From NCBI GenBank assembly GCA_964035545.1, contig OZ037765.1, forward strand, positions 27,826,004 to 27,890,003: DNA of 64,000 nt, in the 5' to 3' direction. The position numbers and the translations under genes are program-made. Of this stretch, positions 59,018 to 64,000 are shown one piece after another. The stretch's first letter is position 1. Every line of letters begins with the position of its first letter. The notes below the pieces were generated by a model, which was given only the letters and a program-made list of their open reading frames with translations, was not told where the DNA came from and searched no databases. This stretch comes from Bugula neritina (taxonomy: Eukaryota; Bryozoa; Gymnolaemata; Cheilostomatida; Bugulidae).

Positions 59018-61919
59018 AATGAGTCTTTACATATGCAGATGCACTTATGCAATGATACTTGGCCTGAGCAATGCTAACATGATTGTTTTATCAGAGTAGC
59101 TAATCTTCCAGCATAGATCCTTGGGTTAGCTTTGCTATGACATTTTCTCCAAAATTTTCTACAAAGAAATTAGTAAAGTTGAAGTTTTTAAAATCATTTT
59201 TAGTAAAACTTTTTCAATTTTTCATTGACTAATAGCTTAAACCCAGCAGAATACACATATACCATTATTGTACTTTTAAATATTATTAATACTCTGTTAC
59301 AGTATGTATCTAGCTCTAAAAAGAAGTCATAAGATTAAAATTGAATGCATATTGTGTAAAAAATTGTAATAGTTATGATATTGATAGTAGCAGATATATA
59401 TAGAAACTACTAAGGCTGACCCTAGAACTATTATTAACTATTTAACTATTTTATTGGTCACCATGAAAATATTAGTAATAGTTATAATTTGACATTTATA
59501 TTTAATCTGAATAAAAATTACGACATGTATGCTGATGTCAAAATTAGTATTTCTTATCACAGGTTAATGAATTAGATATTCATATTTATAATAGCCAATA
59601 TGAATTCTATGCGAGACTAAGAATAAGAACATTGATACTTTAATACCCTTAGCTGTACAGTTCTAGCTTTAATATAGATATAACTTAATAGAAACATATT
59701 TCTATAGATACCGGTAACATTGACATTTACATTATGATTGTGACTTATGAGTGTATTTATGATGTTTATTACTATCATTATGTTATAAAATAAAGACTAA
59801 GAGTTTTGAGATAAAATTAAACCTACTCTTAGTAAATAAATCAATAATAAGTCATTATAATAACATTAATAATAAATAAAATTATAAATTGCTCATATTG
59901 AATTTGATAACTACAAAATTAAATTAATAAATTAAAAACATCCGATTTATAATTTTAATTATATTTTTATCATTATTATAGATATTATTATAACTTATTT
60001 TCAATATTATAATATTACAGTATTATGGCCTATGGCTATTCATATAGTGACTGTGAGTTAGTCTTATTCATAGGCCTACAGCTACGCCTAGTAATAGTGC
60101 CTAGGAGTAAGGCATAGCGATAAGTATAGCATTAAATTTACTGCATTAGGCTTATTTGTAGTAGTAGCACTACTAGTACTACTAATAGTAGCATTACTAC
60201 TACTAGGTCTAGTGGTAGTGGCAGTAGCAGTAGTAGTAGTTGAACTTAATAAAATTAAATGAATATGATTATAAGTAATACTATTACTAATACTAATAGT
60301 AATACTAATGAGTAATGATAATAATAATACATTTAGTTTTATTATATTACAACGTCAACTGTATAAATTAAAATCAACTACAAATATTAGTATTACATTT
60401 ACTTTTAGTATAACCAGAACCTAAATAGTAAATTTAACGTAAACTAAAACTAAAATCGTAAAACTAAACGTAATGTTTATCATAATGATTATGTTAACAA
60501 TAACATGTCATAATCCAAATCAAACTCAAAGTTAATAGACAACAAGAATAAAAATAAATATAAAACTAAAAGTAAAAGCCAATTTCAATTTGAGTTCAAT
60601 TTTACAATTATAATTTGAATTACTCAAAATCAAAGTCAATAGTGAATAGAGTAACACTAATACTTATACTAATACTAAATCTAATAGTCAACAATTTTAA
60701 TTAAGGTTTTAAGTCAAAATTAAAATAGAAATGTAAATCACTATGGCTAAATCTCTAAACTCAACCTGAAATTTCAAGACTAAAACTAAAAGTAAAACTA
60801 AAAGTAAAACAGTTTTAGTTGAACTAAAACTAAAAGTATATATAAAAGTAAAAGTAAATATTCACGAGACTAAGTGTAAAATCAAAAGGCAGTAATTGTA
60901 AAACTAAATGAATTAATTGTACCTAATAAATCATCTCGTCATTTTAAAACTGATCAGTCTAAAATGAAAATCAAGATGTATGATAGACTTGGAGAAAATC
61001 TATATAATAAAATATAATACGAACATACGGCGATAAGTAGTTACGATTATGGATTAGTCATTGACGTAGTCGCTTGCAATCGGAATATTATAATTATTGT
61101 ACTCAAAACAGCGATTTCTATGTTTTGTCGTATGGTTAGAAAACGGAAATGGCGGATGAATAATTTTTGTGCGTCTGCGTCTATAAACCCGAAACTACAT
61201 GTTGTTAAATGAATTTTTAAAAAATACATCATTATTTGCTACATAAAAGTTTATTAACAAAAATGTTTTATCAATAACTAAAAGCGTGCTAAGAAAAAAC
61301 AGAAATTTAGCTAACCCTTGCCAGGGAGTTTTTCACAGCGACGCTTTAGTTTGTCGACAAGGGGGTTGCAACTCTATAATATTTTTTATAATTGGACAGA
61401 CCTGTGGTTACTTTTTGTGTTATTACCACTTACCAATTGGTGCGTTCTGCAATTACTGCAGTAAAAGTTGAATAATTTGGTAATGATAAAGTGCATTCCA
61501 ACCAAAGGCAGCAAATTCAAAAAATATTTATAACACTTTTGCTGAAAAAAAAATGAAGAAACATTATTGCATTTGCTTGTTATCACTACTGTATAGCAAA
61601 CTGAACACCTGCATTCTGGAATTCTAACACATTGTACATTATTAGTAAAGTGTATTCATATAGGATTACATTTATTTTAAGAAAGTAGTAAATAAATTCG
61701 TAAAATAACTTAATTTTAAAATATTTGCTAATAGAAAAAACAACTTTATTAGATATCGATAACAAACTTTAAATAACATCTATGCAGTTTGACAATACAA
61801 AATATTTACAGCAAACAGTGCACCAGTACATTGCAAAACAAGATCTAGTAAAATATCAAACTTAATTACACAAATTTGTACACCATGAGATCTTATAGAC
61901 ATGCAAAGGCAACTACAAA
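59018..61919. other. Gene-free region 5' of WNK, with repeats
   Basis: This is AT-rich DNA between the WNK start and the BAP1 stop. The stretch 60100-60900 holds degenerate (A)CTA/GTA triplet and ACTAAAAGTAAAACTA-like repeats. A less AT-rich patch with several CpGs lies at 61020-61380 and includes AAATGGCGGATG at about 61147. It could belong to a promoter or untranslated exon of WNK. I see no coding exon. Confidence 0.5.
60130..60900. repeat. Second degenerate triplet/hexamer repeat field
   Basis: This contains runs such as AGTAGTAGCACTACTAGTAC, GTGGTAGTGGCAGTAGCAG and ACTAAAAGTAAAACTAAAAG, similar in style to 14500-16600. Confidence 0.55.
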
Positions 61920-63836
61920 TTACTTTTTCTTTTTGGGCTTGGGGTGGGTAGAATAAGGCCTTCGCTTTTCTATTAATGGCCGTTTCTTAGAGTTGCTCGA
62001 TTTATTAACTACTAACGGAGCTTGCATAACCTTCTTTTTAGATTGGGTCAACTGATTAACCATATCATTAACAAGTCCTTGTTCAGCCAACATACGTAGA
62101 AAGGTCGTCACAAATGGATAGTAATTATGAGTTCTTCGACAGACGTCAATCTAAATTAGTAATTATTAAACATATCAACTCTTGCGACAAAATTTTGAGC
62201 ACAACACAGTAACTGTTGATAGATTATTTTTAACACTTTTTTTTATAAAAATAATTACAGAAACTCATTACAGCCAGAATCATCTTTAGAGTCTGATTCA
62301 CTATAGCCTATCCTGTGAGTTACCTAATTAATACAAGTAAAATGAAAAATGCCTGTGTAATCACAGCTTCTACCTTGTATTTGTCTCGCAAATCTTCTTG
62401 CTCTTTCAGCTGTTGCTCAGTGTCTGTAATGTGCAGTTTCATGTCGGTGAGCATTTCCAAAAGCTCCTAAAAGCAACAGCTATATTTACCACAGAATATA
62501 ATTATGATGATATGAAGTGCAAAATATGACTTAAGACACCATCTTTGAAGCCAAAAATTGTTTGAAAGGTCTCATGTATCTATCATTTTTCAGAATTATA
62601 AGAAAACTTGAAACCTTTGAATTTTAACAAGCATAGTTTATTGTGCACCTAAAATTTCCAAAACTATTGCCCTTATAATCTTAATTGGTACATTTCAAGC
62701 TTCCTAAAGTTTGCTAGATGTATAAAAAGTGTTAGTTGGCAACAAATCTTTAAAACTACCTGAACAGAAAAAGAATTAGGCGTTGGCTTGCTTGGTTCCA
62801 ACACCTGCATTTCAACAGAAGTTGGTAAATAAGGATCAAAGTCAGATAACTCCTGCAACTCCCCGCCTAATCGCTGTCCTGAATGATCCATTTGATAAAC
62901 GACTACCTCTGTAGTGTTATCCTCGTCAGTCTCATTCAAAGTTGTAATTAGCGACTCAACTTGTGAAACCATACTGCTATCAGTATCATTGCATTTCAGA
63001 GGACTTTTTGGTGAGCCCTCTGCATTGTCTATATGCAAATGGTAATTATGTTCTAATTTAACTAATTCAATCCATTCTTTAATTGTGAGTGCTTCATTTG
63101 TCGGCACAATGGTTTGAAGTGGATCAGGAACAGCATCTTTCCATAACTGCATAATCTAAGGAAGATATTATACGTGTCAGGTGTTGGTTACATAAAAACA
63201 TTTTTACAGACTATATGGAGTTGATAAAAAAGAAAAATATATTTTATTTTCAATTAAATTTAAAAAAAACCCTAATACCTTTTACATCTTTTGGTATGCA
63301 CATGGCTTTTCAACAAATTATGTTTAGCAAAACACTGAATTTCTTAAGCATATGCTATGAGACGCAGCTACTTTACGATGAAACAAGACAATAATTTTAT
63401 TTATCAAAGACACTTCTTTCCTAATTATCTGATAATGCATTAACAAAGGTTTAACTTTTTACTTGCAGCAGTATCCACAGAATTTAGATGCAGAACCAGC
63501 TTGTGTAATAAGAATTTCATTAAAAGTTAACAAACTAGCTTCTGCTGTTGATTCACAACTGAAATTTTAATTAATTATGGGGTATAAAAAGCTTTGCATA
63601 CTATCATTGCATTCAAAGAGGAAAGTAAGTTGCTTTTCATAACATAAATTTCAATTTCATTCTATAGTTAGAATTAAATTCTAACAATTAAACTGCCAAC
63701 ATTAGGAATTTTAAAAATTGCCTTTGTAATATCTTGCTCTATTCCTTTCCAGTTCTTCTCCAGTTCACCTAACTTCTTCCTCCACCCCAACCGTCTATCT
63801 GGTACCACAGCCATTAAGTTAAACATTATATCACCA
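61920..63836 (-). CDS. BAP1: BAP1/Calypso ubiquitin C-terminal hydrolase, 3' part
   Basis: Partial gene; the catalytic Cys half lies beyond the right edge. Exons (minus): 63836-63701 (3' boundary tentative), 63155-62760, 62466-62374, 62150-61920. The first gives [18 protein letters not shown], matching the BAP1 segment [11 protein letters not shown] at the end of the UCH domain (UCHL5 has FNLMAIVSDRK). The second is an acidic Ser/Thr-rich linker. The third is a coiled coil ([20 protein letters not shown]). The last has [21 protein letters not shown], matching the BAP1 ULD domain ([21 protein letters not shown]), then a Lys/Arg-rich tail ending PKPKKKK. BAP1 removes ubiquitin from histone H2A with an ASXL partner that binds the ULD. 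The basic tail resembles the nuclear-localising, nucleosome-binding tail of BAP1, which favours BAP1 over UCHL5. The linker is shorter than in human BAP1. Confidence 0.85.
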
Positions 63837-64000
63837 CTAAAATAGTGGTAATAATTGGTTTTAAATTATATATGCAAAAAATATATATGCAAACAACTTT
63901 AGAGTTGTGCGTACGTGTTATGTGTGTTTGATTATATGTATGCCATAAAAAGCAATACTGCCAGCAAAATAAATTTAAAACTAACCCGCCAAGTCGTTCG

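Overview
The window is animal nuclear DNA, AT-rich and intron-rich, with short GT-AG introns, microsatellites and retroelements. It carries parts or all of seven protein-coding genes plus one complete LTR retrotransposon. BAIAP2/IRSp53, WDR48, WNK and BAP1 homologues make it a metazoan. A full HAP2/GCS1 gamete-fusion gene argues against a vertebrate, since that gene is absent there. I take it to be a marine invertebrate, but the sequence does not settle the phylum.

Layout, left to right. 422-3869 (+): the 3' part of a BAIAP2 (IRSp53)-like gene, from its SH3 domain to a poly-proline C-terminus. 4414-12016 (+): a 14-exon HAP2/GCS1 gene of about 888 aa. 12349-13227 (-): a small two-exon gene (73 aa) of unknown family. 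13.3-18.4 kb: gene-free DNA with degenerate ACTATTAGTA-type repeats, a tRNA-derived SINE and a second dispersed repeat. 18450-26236 (+): a complete 16-exon WDR48/UAF1 gene, 648 aa. Its fifth intron opens with a 30-copy 21-bp minisatellite whose unit contains the 5' splice site. 27545-41582 (+): an unrecognised 12-exon gene of about 515 aa with four copies of a G-x-x-(K/Q)-x-(I/L)-L-x-x-F motif. Its sixth intron holds a 7,505-bp Ty3/gypsy element at 31802-39306. 42250-59017 (-): a complete 21-exon WNK kinase gene, about 2,311 aa. 59.0-61.9 kb: gene-free AT-rich repeats. 61920-63836 (-): the 3' part of a BAP1/Calypso deubiquitinase gene that runs off the right edge.

The retrotransposon looks very young. 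The two 305-bp LTRs are identical, the target-site duplication is ATAG, and gag, pol and a third ORF are open. It also shows expression signals: a G_TTA_AAC slippery heptamer with a perfect GC hairpin 5 nt downstream (gag to pol, -1), and an in-phase splice donor in gag matching a strong acceptor at ORF3, a zinc-finger protein sitting where env would be.

Exon boundaries were found by hand from splice consensus, reading phase and homology. Every WDR48 and WNK junction is phase-consistent. Uncertain junctions are flagged in the entries. The host genes share no evident common pathway; there are no operons.
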